From CAZDQL01 sp964507325 (GTDB lineage: Bacteria; Planctomycetota; UBA1135; GCA-002686595), in the NCBI GenBank assembly GCA_964507325.1, contig CAZDQL010000020.1, positions 13,911 to 77,910 on the forward strand: a DNA stretch of 64,000 bases, in the 5' to 3' direction. Under the pieces are notes generated by a model. That model was given only the letters and a program-made list of their open reading frames with translations. It did no database searches and was not told the DNA's origin. A program made the position numbers and the translations under genes. Positions 22,565-31,495 of the stretch are shown piece by piece. Positions within the stretch are counted from its first letter, which is position 1. The number at the start of each line of letters is the position of its first letter.

Positions 22565-25528
22565 ATGCGCACCCTCCTTCCGCTCCTCTCGGGCCTGCTC
22601 CTGCTCTCCGCCGACCCCGTCTCGCCGGCCCTCCAGGACCCCCCGTCCTCCGACGAGGAGGAGATCCTGGCGCTGATCGCGAGCGAGCGGGCCGAGGCCG
22701 ATCTCTTCAGGCGCCGGGGCGAGCTGGTGGCCGCGCGCCGCGCCCTGGCGACCCTCCTGCGCGACGATCCCGCCGACGCGGCGAGCCGCATCCTGCTGGC
22801 GCGGGTGCGCTTCGAGGAGGGCCGCCACGGGAAGGGGATCGAGGAGGCGGAGCGCGCCCTGACCGACGCGCGCACCGCCGGGGAGCGGGCGCTCGTCGCC
22901 TCCTGCGCGCGGCACCTGGCCTCGATGCTGCTCGTCCTGGGGGAGGTGCCGCGCGCCCTCGAGGTCCTCGAGCCGCTCCCCGCCGAGGAGCCCTTCCTCG
23001 ACCCGCAGGGGGACGCCCGTGACGCCTGGATCCTGGGCCGGGCGCTGGTCGCGGGCGGCGATCGGGAGGGCGGGCACCGGATCTTCGCCCTGGCGCTGGC
23101 CACGCGCCGCGACGTGCCCTGGACGGTGATGCTCGCCAAGGGGCGCTGCGAGTGGGCCCTCGGTCGCCTGCAGGACGCCTCGCGCTCCTTCGTCCTGGCG
23201 GACCGCATCGCCGGCGCGGCGGACGGACCGGAGCCGGACGTCCTGGCCACCCTGGCCGCGCTCTACTTCGAGAGCGAGCGCGAGGTCGAGGCGCGCGGCA
23301 AGCGCTCCGCCGGAGCCCTCTACCACGAGGCGCTCGAGCTCCATCCGACCCACGAGGCCGCCACCCTGGGGCTCTTCGAGCTGCACCGCTACAACCGCCT
23401 GCGCGTCTCCCGCACTCCGGAGGAGATCCTCTACGGGTTCCTGTCCGCGCGCCCCGATTCGATCGAGGGTCTCCTGGCCAGGATCTCCGCGGACCTCACC
23501 GACGGCAGGCTGCGCGCCGCGCGGGAGACCCTCGCACACCTGAAGACCCTCGCTCCCAAGCGGCGCGAGCTGCGCACCCTCGAAGCGGCCCTGGCCTGGG
23601 TCGAGCACCGGCGCGACGACTGCGAGGCGCTGCTGGCCGAGCTGGCGGCCAACGCGGCCTTCGACAGCCGCCCCGAACGGGAGGTGGGCCGTCACCTGCT
23701 CGAGCTCTACCGCTTCGCGGAGGCGGTCCCCTTCCTGGAGCGCGCCACCGAGCGCGATCCGACCGATTGGGAGGCCTGGACCCTGCTGGGGCGCGGCCTC
23801 GCCAACGTGGGTCGCGAGGAGGACGCGCGCCAGGCGCTGGTCACCGCCGAGAAGGCCGCCGCCGGCCGCCAGGACGCCTGGCGCAACAACCTGGACCTGG
23901 TCCTGCGGCGCATGTCCCGCGAGCAGGTGCGGGAGGAGTTCGGCGAGCTCTCCTTCTCCTGGACCCCCGAGGCCGCGGACGTGCTGCGCACCTACCTGGT
24001 CCCCTTCTACCGCCAGGCGCGCGAGGAGCTGTCCGCCCGCTACGGCTACACCCCGGGGCCCACCACCATCGAGATCTTCCGCCGGCACGAGGACTTCTCC
24101 GTGCGCTCGGTGGGCTTCCAGGGCTTTCCCGCCCTGGGGGTGTGCTTCGGACCGGTGGTGACCGCCGTCTCGCCCCTGGCGGAGCTGCGCGGCTCCTTCT
24201 CCTGGGCGCGCACCGGCTTCCACGAGTTCAGCCACGTGGTGCACCTGGGGCTCTCCCACAACCGCTGCCCGCGCTGGATCACCGAGGGGCTGGCCACCTG
24301 GGAGGAGGTCCATCGCAACCCGACCTGGACGCGCAACATGCGCCGCGAGCTGATCGATGCGCGCGCCAACGGGGAGCTGATCCGGGTGCGCGAGCTGAAC
24401 CGCGTCTTCCGCGGTCCGCGCATCCTCTTCGGCTACTACCAGGGGGGGCTGCTCTGCCGGATGCTGATCGACCGGCACGGCTTCGCGCCGATGATCCACC
24501 TGCTCGAGGCCTTCGACCGCGGGCTCGACCTCGACCAGGCGCTGGGGGAGGTCTTCCAGCGCACCCCGGAGGAGCTGGACGCCGCCTTCGCCCTGTGGGT
24601 GGACGACTTCCTCGAGGGGCTCGACGTGGAGCCGCGCTGGAGCGCGCGCACGGTCACGCGCCTGCGCTTGAAGCTCCGCCCCGAGGTTCCCGAGGAGGAG
24701 GAGGCCCGCGCGGAGTGGGTCCAGGACTGGCTCACCATCGCCTGGGGAAGCTGGCAGGCGGGGCGGCGCCTCGACGCGGAGGAGGCCCTGCGCATCGCCG
24801 CTCGCGCCGGAGAAGAGACCCCGCGAGCCTGGTTCCTGTTGGGCGAGATGGAGCTGCACGCCGGACGCACCGACCGGGCACGGGCGCACTGGGAGCGCGC
24901 CATCGAGGCGGGGGGACGGGACTACCGCGCGATCTTCGGCCTGGCCTCCCTCCAGGAGTCGTCGGGGCAGCTCGAGGCCGCCGAACGGAACTACCTCCTG
25001 GCGGAGTCGGTCTTCCCCGGCTACGACCACCCCCAGTTCAGCGCCGAGCGCCGGCTCTGGAACCTCTACGCCAGCAGCGGCCGCGAGGAGGCGGAGATGG
25101 CCGTGCGGGAGCGCTGGCTGGCCTGGAACGCGGGGGACTACCACGGGCGCGTGACCGTGGCCGCTTGGCACGCCGCCCAGGGGCGCCACGCCCGGGCGGC
25201 CGAGCTCTACGAAGAGGCGAACCAGGTCGACCCCTTCCGTCGCGACCTGCACCACGCCTGGGCGGAGTCGTTGATCGAGCTCGGGCGCTGGGAGGAGGCG
25301 GCCCGGGAGCTGGAAGTGACCGCCCTCGTCCCGGTGGAGTTCGACCTCGACCACGCCATCCCCCCGGATGCCGACGCGCCCGATGGCGACGCGGTGGTGG
25401 CGGAGCCGCTCAGCGACCTGGAGCACGCCGCGCTCCTGCGCCTGCGGGCGCGCTGTGTGCGGGAGCTCGGTCGCGAGGAGGAGGCGCGCGGCCTGGACCG
25501 GGAGGCGGAGGAGCTCGAGGACCGCTAG
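22565..25528 (+). CDS. Secreted TPR-containing gluzincin metallopeptidase
   Basis: A 987-residue protein with an N-terminal signal peptide (M-R-T-L-L-P-L-L-S-G-L-L-L-L-S-A). Residues ~30-470 and ~700-980 are TPR-like helical repeats. Between them lies a zinc peptidase of the MA clan: H-E-F-S-H (residues 553-557) and the distal Glu in W-I-T-E-G-L-A-T-W (Glu574). This 'peptidase MA-like' arrangement is common in lineages with large exported TPR proteins; substrates are unknown. It is divergent from the amidase gene and followed after 47 bases by the fucosidase. Confidence 0.82.
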   Translation: MRTLLPLLSGLLLLSADPVSPALQDPPSSDEEEILALIASERAEADLFRRRGELVAARRALATLLRDDPADAASRILLARVRFEEGRHGKGIEEAERALTDARTAGERALVASCARHLASMLLVLGEVPRALEVLEPLPAEEPFLDPQGDARDAWILGRALVAGGDREGGHRIFALALATRRDVPWTVMLAKGRCEWALGRLQDASRSFVLADRIAGAADGPEPDVLATLAALYFESEREVEARGKRSAGALYHEALELHPTHEAATLGLFELHRYNRLRVSRTPEEILYGFLSARPDSIEGLLARISADLTDGRLRAARETLAHLKTLAPKRRELRTLEAALAWVEHRRDDCEALLAELAANAAFDSRPEREVGRHLLELYRFAEAVPFLERATERDPTDWEAWTLLGRGLANVGREEDARQALVTAEKAAAGRQDAWRNNLDLVLRRMSREQVREEFGELSFSWTPEAADVLRTYLVPFYRQAREELSARYGYTPGPTTIEIFRRHEDFSVRSVGFQGFPALGVCFGPVVTAVSPLAELRGSFSWARTGFHEFSHVVHLGLSHNRCPRWITEGLATWEEVHRNPTWTRNMRRELIDARANGELIRVRELNRVFRGPRILFGYYQGGLLCRMLIDRHGFAPMIHLLEAFDRGLDLDQALGEVFQRTPEELDAAFALWVDDFLEGLDVEPRWSARTVTRLRLKLRPEVPEEEEARAEWVQDWLTIAWGSWQAGRRLDAEEALRIAARAGEETPRAWFLLGEMELHAGRTDRARAHWERAIEAGGRDYRAIFGLASLQESSGQLEAAERNYLLAESVFPGYDHPQFSAERRLWNLYASSGREEAEMAVRERWLAWNAGDYHGRVTVAAWHAAQGRHARAAELYEEANQVDPFRRDLHHAWAESLIELGRWEEAARELEVTALVPVEFDLDHAIPPDADAPDGDAVVAEPLSDLEHAALLRLRARCVRELGREEEARGLDREAEELEDR

Positions 25529-25575
25529 TCTGGTACCCCTGGCGGCAGGTGCCGTCGCAGGAGGACGGACACGAT

Positions 25576-26991
25576 ATGACGCGGATCTTCTACACGGTAT
25601 TCCTCGCAGCGATCCTGGGCCTGCCGGCGGTAGCTCAGGACCGTCCCGGTCCGGCGAGCACCGATGACCTCGCCCGCGCCCGCGAGCTCGCGGAGCTGCG
25701 TTTCGGGATGTTCATCTGCTGGTCCTTCAGCACCTTCTCCGGGAAGGAGTGGACCACGGAGCCCCACGGACCCGACTTCTTCGCGGCCACCGGGTGCGAC
25801 ACGGACCAGTGGTGTCGGACGGCCAAGGAGGCGGAGATGGGCTACATCCTCTTCCTGGCGAAGCACCACGACGGGTTCTGTCTCTGGGACACGGAGACGA
25901 CCGAGCACAAGGTGACCAATAGCCCGCTCGGCATCGACGTGCTGGCGAAGCTGCGCAAGTCCTGCGACAAGTACGGTCTGCGTCTGGCGCTCTACTTCTC
26001 CGAGGGGGACTGGACCTGGCCGGGACGCGAGGGGACGCGCTCCGGGGCCCACCCAGATGCGAAGAAGCTGCAGCTCGCAGAGCTCTGCACTGAGTACGGG
26101 CCGATCGAGTTCTTCTGGATGGACCACGCGACGAACGACGGCGGGCTGAGTCACGAGGAGACGGTGGCCTGGGTGCACCAATTCCAGCCGGACTGCTTCG
26201 TCGGGTTCAACCACGGCGCCCCGGCGGGGCGGCTCTGCCTGCGCGAGCGCGGGCGAGCCGGCCCGATCGGCGGCGAGAACCTGCGCCCCTACGGCAAGGA
26301 GCTGGAGCAGTACGAGGGCTACCTGGTCGCCGAGTTCACCTACCCGATCCTGCCGCCCCACGAGGGGGGCGCGCAGTGGTTCTACTCGCTGCCCGAGCAC
26401 GACGCGCTGTGCCATCCCGCCGAGAAGCTCTACCGCGACTGGCTGGGCGCCGAGGAGCACCGCAACCTCTTCTCGATCGACGTCGGTCCCGACTACGCGG
26501 GGAAGCTGCGGGAGGTCGACGTCGAGACGCTGCGCAAGGTGGGGCGCTACATCCGCGGCGAGATCGAGCTCCCTCCTCCTCCCCCGCCCCCCGTGTCGCA
26601 GGGCAAGGCCGCCTCCGCCTCCGCGACGTGGCAGGGAGACCCGGCCTACGGTCCCGAGCGGGCCTTCGACGGCGAGGCGGAGACGCGCTGGGGTTGCGCG
26701 GAGGGTTCCCGCAGCGGCTGGTTGGCGGTGGACCTGGGCGAAGAGGTGAGCGTCGATCGGGCGCGGATCGACGAGGCGCACTGGAACCGGGTCCGGAAGT
26801 ACGAGCTGCAGGTGGAGCGCGAGGACGGTTGGGAGACGTTCCTCAGCGGGACGACGATCGGCCCCGCCAAGGCCCTGGACTTCCCGGCGACGACGGGGCA
26901 GTGCTTCCGGCTGAAGATCCTCGAGGCGGTCGAGGTGCCCACGATCTGCGAGTTCCAGCTCTTCGCCCGCGGAGCGGCCGGCGGGCGCTGA
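25576..26991 (+). CDS. GH29 alpha-L-fucosidase with F5/8-type C (discoidin/CBM32-like) domain
   Basis: A 471-residue exported enzyme (signal peptide ending A-V-A-Q). The GH29 barrel begins F-G-M-F-I-C-W-S and includes L-A-K-H-H-D-G-F-C-L-W-D. The likely catalytic nucleophile is Asp183 in F-F-W-M-D-H. A polyproline linker near residue 334 leads to a C-terminal F5/8 domain (A-F-D-G-E-A-E-T-R-W, W-L-A-V-D-L-G), which normally binds sugars. It should release alpha-L-fucose from glycans. ATG 25576 is chosen because the signal peptide starts there, although the frame is open upstream inside the preceding gene. Confidence 0.88.
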   Translation: MTRIFYTVFLAAILGLPAVAQDRPGPASTDDLARARELAELRFGMFICWSFSTFSGKEWTTEPHGPDFFAATGCDTDQWCRTAKEAEMGYILFLAKHHDGFCLWDTETTEHKVTNSPLGIDVLAKLRKSCDKYGLRLALYFSEGDWTWPGREGTRSGAHPDAKKLQLAELCTEYGPIEFFWMDHATNDGGLSHEETVAWVHQFQPDCFVGFNHGAPAGRLCLRERGRAGPIGGENLRPYGKELEQYEGYLVAEFTYPILPPHEGGAQWFYSLPEHDALCHPAEKLYRDWLGAEEHRNLFSIDVGPDYAGKLREVDVETLRKVGRYIRGEIELPPPPPPPVSQGKAASASATWQGDPAYGPERAFDGEAETRWGCAEGSRSGWLAVDLGEEVSVDRARIDEAHWNRVRKYELQVEREDGWETFLSGTTIGPAKALDFPATTGQCFRLKILEAVEVPTICEFQLFARGAAGGR

Positions 26992-27014
26992 CCTCCGGGT
27001 AGACTTCGATTCCC

Positions 27015-29372
27015 ATGTCGTACCGCCTCCCGCAGCTGGTCTCCGCCCTGGCCCTGCTCGCCGCCTGTGGCGGGGAGGGCTCCTCCGGGGAGCCGGTCGC
27101 GGGGGTCCTGCACCTCGATCCCAGGCTCGCCGACGGTCGATCCCCCGCGGCGGCGCTCGACTCGGGGGAGGAGCTGGTGCGCACCTTCACCGTCACCTCG
27201 GTGGAGACGGCGGCGCAGGAGCTCGAGCCGTGGGAGCTCGTGAATTCCCTGATCCTGCCTCCCGAGCGCGGCGCGGGGGTGCGGCTGCGCGCCCGCGACT
27301 ACCGCCCCGCCGAAGGGGTGACCCACGCCGCCCTGCGCTTCCCCGAGCCCCTCGACGCCTCCCTCGTGAACCGCATCGAGGTGGACCTGGCGGGGATCCG
27401 CGCCGGACACGCGGCGATCACCTGGCGCAGTGGGAAGGGGGCCCCAAGGCGGCGAGCGGAGGCGATGACCGTCGGAGGCGGTCCGGAGACGATCGCCTTC
27501 AACCTCTCCGCCCACCCCGAGTGGAGCGGCGCGGTCGAGGAGCTGAGACTGACCCCCTGCTGGAGGGGGCCCCAGAGCTACGAGCTGCGGGCGATCCGCT
27601 TCCTCCGCGATCCCTTCTCCCCCGGCCACTCGCCGGGGCGGGAGGCGGGCGACGGGGGCCTGCTCGGCTTCGGGCCGGACCTGCGGCGCACCTGGCCCAG
27701 CGACGAGGGGCTGGCGCTCCACGACCGGGTCCAGGTCCCGCGCGGCGGCCGGGTGGTGGTCGACGTGGCGGCGCCGGGGGCGGAGGGGGGCGCCTCTCCC
27801 CTGTGCTTCGCGCTGGACGTGCGGCCGGAGGAGGACGCGCCCTGGGAGGAGCGCGCGCGGTGGACCCGACCCGACGTGGGAGCGGGTGGGTGGCACCCCC
27901 TCTCGGCGGACCTCTCCGACCTCGCCGGACGGGAGGTCGAGCTTCGCTTCCGGGCCGAGCGGCGGGGAACGGGAGCCGCCGCGGATCGGCGCCCCGCCCG
28001 CATCTGGTGGGGGAGCCCGATGCTCCTCGGGGAGCTCCACGCCGACCGGCGACCGAACGTCCTGCTCGTCACCCTGGACACCCTGCGCAGCGACGCGGTG
28101 GGCTGCTACGGCGGGACGCCGGTGACGCCCTTCCTCGACGGTCTGGCCGCCGAGGGGATGCTTTTCGAGGACGCCTGGTGCGCCTGCAATTCGACCCTGC
28201 CCTCCCACGTCTCGATCCTGACCGGGCTGGCGGTGCCGACCCACGGCGTGCGCGACAACCGCTCCACCCTGGCGGAGGAGGTGCGCACCCTGGCCCAGTC
28301 GCTGCGGGCGGCGGGCTACCACACCGCCGCCGCCGTCTCGGTCGAGCACCTGCAGGCGGGGTGGTCTGGCCTGGGGCGCGGCTTCGACCGCTACCAGGAC
28401 GTGCGCCCCGGCGCTCCGCTCGACGGCGCGGCGACCCTGGAGGGGGTGCTGCGCTGGATCGAGGAGTGGCGCGCCCAGGGCGAGGTGCCCTTCTTCCTCT
28501 GGGTGCACCTCTTCGACCCGCACACCCCCTACGGACCGCCGCGCCCCTTCCTGGTGGAGTTCGCCCGGGAGTGGGAGGCCGCGGGACGCGAGGTGCCGGC
28601 CACGATGGTCGAGCCGTCGACGATCGGAGAGACCCCCTACACGGAGGCGGGCAAGTTCCTCGAAGGGGTCAGCAACGTCGAGTACGCCCGCTTCCTGTAC
28701 GAGGCGTCGGTGGCCTACACCGACACCCTGCTCTGCGACCTGGTCCAGGGGCTGTGCGACGCGGGGTACTGGGAGGACACCCTGGCGGCGATCACCGCCG
28801 ACCACGGCGAGTCCCTCGGCGAGCGGGACGTGTGGTTCAACCACCAGCTCCTGCACACGCCGGTGATGCACGTGCCCCTGGTGCTCCGGATTCCCGGCGG
28901 CGAGCCGGAGCGGGTGAGCCAGCGCGTCTGGAACGCCGACGTGGCGCGCACCCTGGTGGATCAGCTCGGCCTGACCGGGATCGATCCGATGGGGCGCGAC
29001 CTGCTCGGCGGCGCGCAGGCGGATGGTTCGCCGGAGCGCCGCATCTGGTTTGTGCACGCCGGCCTCGACCAGGCGGGCTGCCGGGACGAGGACGTGCACT
29101 ACTGGCACAACCTGCGCGAGTACCGCCAGCTGGGGCCGCAGCGCGTCCAGCCCGCGGGGGCGCACTTCCTCTACGAGCACCCCGCCGATCCCGAGCTGGC
29201 CGACAACCTGGCCGCCAGCCAGGAGCAGCGCGCCGGCGCCTACCAGGCCGCCCTCGAGCAGTGGCTGGCGGAGAACGCGTCCGGCCGGCGGGTGAGGGCG
29301 CAGCTCTCCAGCGAGCAGGACGCCCGCCTCGACGACATGGGCTACGCCGGGGGGGACGACGAGGAGCAGTGA
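27015..29372 (+). CDS. Sulfatase-like lipoprotein (alkaline phosphatase superfamily), atypical active site
   Basis: A 785-residue lipoprotein (lipobox L-L-A-A-C). Residues ~30-335 form a beta-rich N-terminal region of unknown fold. The sulfatase-like domain starts near residue 345 (R-P-N-V-L-L-V-T-L-D-T-L-R-S-D), with metal-binding Asp residues and later D-H-G-E-S-L-G-E. Where sulfatases have Cys/Ser-x-Pro-x-Arg, this protein has T-L-P-S-H (about residue 393). Without the Cys or Ser that becomes formylglycine, classical sulfatase activity is doubtful, and a phosphoesterase or phosphotransferase is possible. It lies 23 bases after the fucosidase. Confidence 0.78.
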   Translation: MSYRLPQLVSALALLAACGGEGSSGEPVAGVLHLDPRLADGRSPAAALDSGEELVRTFTVTSVETAAQELEPWELVNSLILPPERGAGVRLRARDYRPAEGVTHAALRFPEPLDASLVNRIEVDLAGIRAGHAAITWRSGKGAPRRRAEAMTVGGGPETIAFNLSAHPEWSGAVEELRLTPCWRGPQSYELRAIRFLRDPFSPGHSPGREAGDGGLLGFGPDLRRTWPSDEGLALHDRVQVPRGGRVVVDVAAPGAEGGASPLCFALDVRPEEDAPWEERARWTRPDVGAGGWHPLSADLSDLAGREVELRFRAERRGTGAAADRRPARIWWGSPMLLGELHADRRPNVLLVTLDTLRSDAVGCYGGTPVTPFLDGLAAEGMLFEDAWCACNSTLPSHVSILTGLAVPTHGVRDNRSTLAEEVRTLAQSLRAAGYHTAAAVSVEHLQAGWSGLGRGFDRYQDVRPGAPLDGAATLEGVLRWIEEWRAQGEVPFFLWVHLFDPHTPYGPPRPFLVEFAREWEAAGREVPATMVEPSTIGETPYTEAGKFLEGVSNVEYARFLYEASVAYTDTLLCDLVQGLCDAGYWEDTLAAITADHGESLGERDVWFNHQLLHTPVMHVPLVLRIPGGEPERVSQRVWNADVARTLVDQLGLTGIDPMGRDLLGGAQADGSPERRIWFVHAGLDQAGCRDEDVHYWHNLREYRQLGPQRVQPAGAHFLYEHPADPELADNLAASQEQRAGAYQAALEQWLAENASGRRVRAQLSSEQDARLDDMGYAGGDDEEQ

Positions 29373-29410
29373 GGGTGCTCGCTGCGCCGCACCTCGATAA
29401 GATCTGACCG

Positions 29411-30028
29411 ATGGCGCCCCGTTTCCTCGTTCTCGACGGAGTCGACGGCTGCGGCAAGTCCACCCAGGCCGAGCTCCTCGCGGCGCGACTCGAGCGGGAG
29501 ACCGGCGCGCGGGTGCACCACCTGCGGGAGCCGGGCAGCACGCCCCTGGGCGAGGAGCTCAGGGGGCTGCTCCTCTCCCGCGAGCAGGAGATGGGGCCGG
29601 AGGTGGAGACTCTGCTCTTCGCCGCCGCCCGGCGCCAGATGCTCGACGGGCTCGTGGCGCCCGCGCTCGCGGCGGGGGAGTCGGTGGTCTGCGAGCGCTT
29701 CCACCCCTCGACCTTCGCCTACCAGGCCGCCGGGGGCGGCCTGGACGAGGAGCGGGTCTTGGATCTCCTCGAGGCGTGGGCCTCCCACCCCCGCCCCGAC
29801 CTCGAGCTGGTCCTCGATCTGGATCCCGAGGCTGCGGCGCAGCGCCGCGGCGCGGGGAGCGACCGCATCGAGGACCGCAGTGCGCGATTCCAGGCGCGGG
29901 TCGCCGCCGGCTACAGGCGCTACGCCGAGCGCATGGCGGGGTCGCGTCCGGTGGCGGTGGTGGACGCTACCGGCGCCGTGGAGGAGGTCGCCCAGCGGGT
30001 CTGGGGGGAGGTCGCGCGTGTCCTCTGA
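29411..30028 (+). CDS. tmk: dTMP kinase (thymidylate kinase)
   Basis: A 205-residue kinase that phosphorylates dTMP to dTDP. The P-loop is G-V-D-G-C-G-K-S-T (residues 10-18), and the substrate/lid region shows L-R-E-P-G-S-T-P-L-G and C-E-R-F-H-P-S-T-F-A-Y-Q. Length is normal. The end overlaps the GTG start of holB by 11 bases; tmk-holB pairing is common in bacteria. Confidence 0.95.
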   Translation: MAPRFLVLDGVDGCGKSTQAELLAARLERETGARVHHLREPGSTPLGEELRGLLLSREQEMGPEVETLLFAAARRQMLDGLVAPALAAGESVVCERFHPSTFAYQAAGGGLDEERVLDLLEAWASHPRPDLELVLDLDPEAAAQRRGAGSDRIEDRSARFQARVAAGYRRYAERMAGSRPVAVVDATGAVEEVAQRVWGEVARVL

Positions 30029-31067
30029 GCTCAGGGGGGACGGACTCCTCGGCCACGGGGAGGTCCTGGAGGGCCTCTGGCGCGCGGCCGCGGATCGCCG
30101 CCTGCCCCACGCCCTGCTCTTCCACGGTCCCGAGGGGGTGGGCAAGTTCCTCGCCGCGCGCCGCTTGGCGGCGGGGCTGCTGTGCGCCCAGGGTCCCGGC
30201 GCGCCCTGCGAGGCGTGCGGACCCTGCAAGCGGCTGGGCAGCGGCAACCACCCCGACCTGATGGAGGTCGACGCCGTCGCCTCCGGCCAGGACGTCCTGG
30301 GGGTGGCCTTCATCACCCCGCGCGACGTGAGGCCGAAGGGGGGCTACGACGGCCCGTCGATCGGGGAGTTCCTCTCCCTCAAGCCGATGGAGGGGGGGTG
30401 GCGGGTGGCGCTCGTGCGCGAGGCGGAGCGCATGAACGACGCCGCCCAGAACGCCTTCCTGAAGACCCTGGAGGAGCCGGGGGAGGCCACCCTGCTGGTG
30501 CTCGAGACGTCGAACGCGGCGCGCCTCCTGGCCACCATCCAGAGTCGGGTGGTGGAGGTGCCGCTCGGTCCCCTCGACGAGGACGAGACCCGTCGCGTCC
30601 TGGAACGCTCCGGCCTGGAGGCCGCCTCGGCGGCGGAGGTCGGGCGCTGGAGCCGCGGCGCCCCCGGACGGGGCCTGCTCCTGGCCCAGCGGGCGGCCCC
30701 GGCGATGCGCGAGGCCCTGGCCACCCTGGCCCGCGGGGAGCAGGGGGTGGCCGCCGCGGCGGAGCGGATCTGGCAGCTCGAGGGGAGCTTCCCCGCCAAG
30801 ACCGCCGCGGGCCAGCGGCGCCTGCGCGCCGCGACCCTGCTCGACGTGGGCCTCGAGCTGTGGCTGGACGGGGAGCGCGCCGCCGCGGGGGTGCCTCTGG
30901 CCGATCTGGTGCACGGGGAGGTCCTGGCCACGCTGCCCCCCCTCGCCGCCGCCGACAGGGAGCGACGCCTCGAGGCCTGGTTCCAGGCGCGACAGGATGT
31001 AGCCTTGAACCTCGGCCCCGAAGCTCTGGTCGACCGCGCCCTGGCCGCCGCAGCCCCCGGAGCCTGA
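30018..31067 (+). CDS. holB: DNA polymerase III subunit delta' (HolB-type clamp-loader ATPase)
   Basis: A 349-residue AAA+ clamp-loader subunit. I start it at GTG 30018, inside the end of tmk; the open frame continues further upstream but overlaps tmk. It contains H-A-L-L-F-H-G-P-E-G-V-G-K (Walker A-like), a zinc module with C-E-A-C-G-P-C, and the sensor 1/SRC region N-A-F-L-K-T-L-E-E-P and Q-S-R-V. Expected role: part of the complex loading the sliding clamp. Confidence 0.9.
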   Translation: MSSELRGDGLLGHGEVLEGLWRAAADRRLPHALLFHGPEGVGKFLAARRLAAGLLCAQGPGAPCEACGPCKRLGSGNHPDLMEVDAVASGQDVLGVAFITPRDVRPKGGYDGPSIGEFLSLKPMEGGWRVALVREAERMNDAAQNAFLKTLEEPGEATLLVLETSNAARLLATIQSRVVEVPLGPLDEDETRRVLERSGLEAASAAEVGRWSRGAPGRGLLLAQRAAPAMREALATLARGEQGVAAAAERIWQLEGSFPAKTAAGQRRLRAATLLDVGLELWLDGERAAAGVPLADLVHGEVLATLPPLAAADRERRLEAWFQARQDVALNLGPEALVDRALAAAAPGA

Positions 31068-31075
31068 CCCCCCAG

Positions 31076-31489
31076 ATGGATCCCCCCGCCGGAAGAGCCT
31101 GGAACCTGGACGATCGCTACTCGCGGGAGGCGTACCAGTTCCTCCTCGACGCGCTCGACTACATGATGAAGTCGACCGGTCGTGAGGGGATGGACGAGGC
31201 TGCGCGCCACGTCTCGGGTCAGGACCTGCTCGACGGGATGCGCGAGTTCGCCTTGACCCTCTTCGGCCCCCTGACGGCGCAGGTGTGGCGCTCCTGGGGG
31301 GTGCACTCGACGCTGGACTGGGGCCGGATCGTCTTCGTCCTGGTGGACGCCAAGCTCCTGCGGCGCCAGGAGACCGACACCATCGAGGACTTCCGTGACG
31401 GCTACGACTTCGACCAGGCCTTCAAGGGGAGCTACCGCACGGTGCTGCCCCCGGAGTTCGAGGCGCGGCCGACCCCCGATCAGGAGTAG
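31076..31489 (+). CDS. Minf_1886 family protein
   Basis: A 137-residue protein with Y-S-R-E-A-Y-Q-F-L-L-D-A-L-D-Y, H-V-S-G-Q-D-L-L-D-G-M-R-E-F-A and W-G-V-H-S-T-L-D-W-G-R-I-V-F-x-L-V, all characteristic of the Minf_1886 family, found mainly in Verrucomicrobia, Planctomycetes and relatives. No function is established. It follows holB by 8 bases and precedes the AI-2E permease by 6, in an apparent operon. Confidence 0.85.
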   Translation: MDPPAGRAWNLDDRYSREAYQFLLDALDYMMKSTGREGMDEAARHVSGQDLLDGMREFALTLFGPLTAQVWRSWGVHSTLDWGRIVFVLVDAKLLRRQETDTIEDFRDGYDFDQAFKGSYRTVLPPEFEARPTPDQE

Positions 31490-31495
31490 CACGAC

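Noticed and set aside
22472..25426. Long minus-strand extension of the amidase frame
   Set aside because: It lies antisense to the TPR metallopeptidase. The amidase has its own signal peptide and lipobox at 22471, which fixes the true start.
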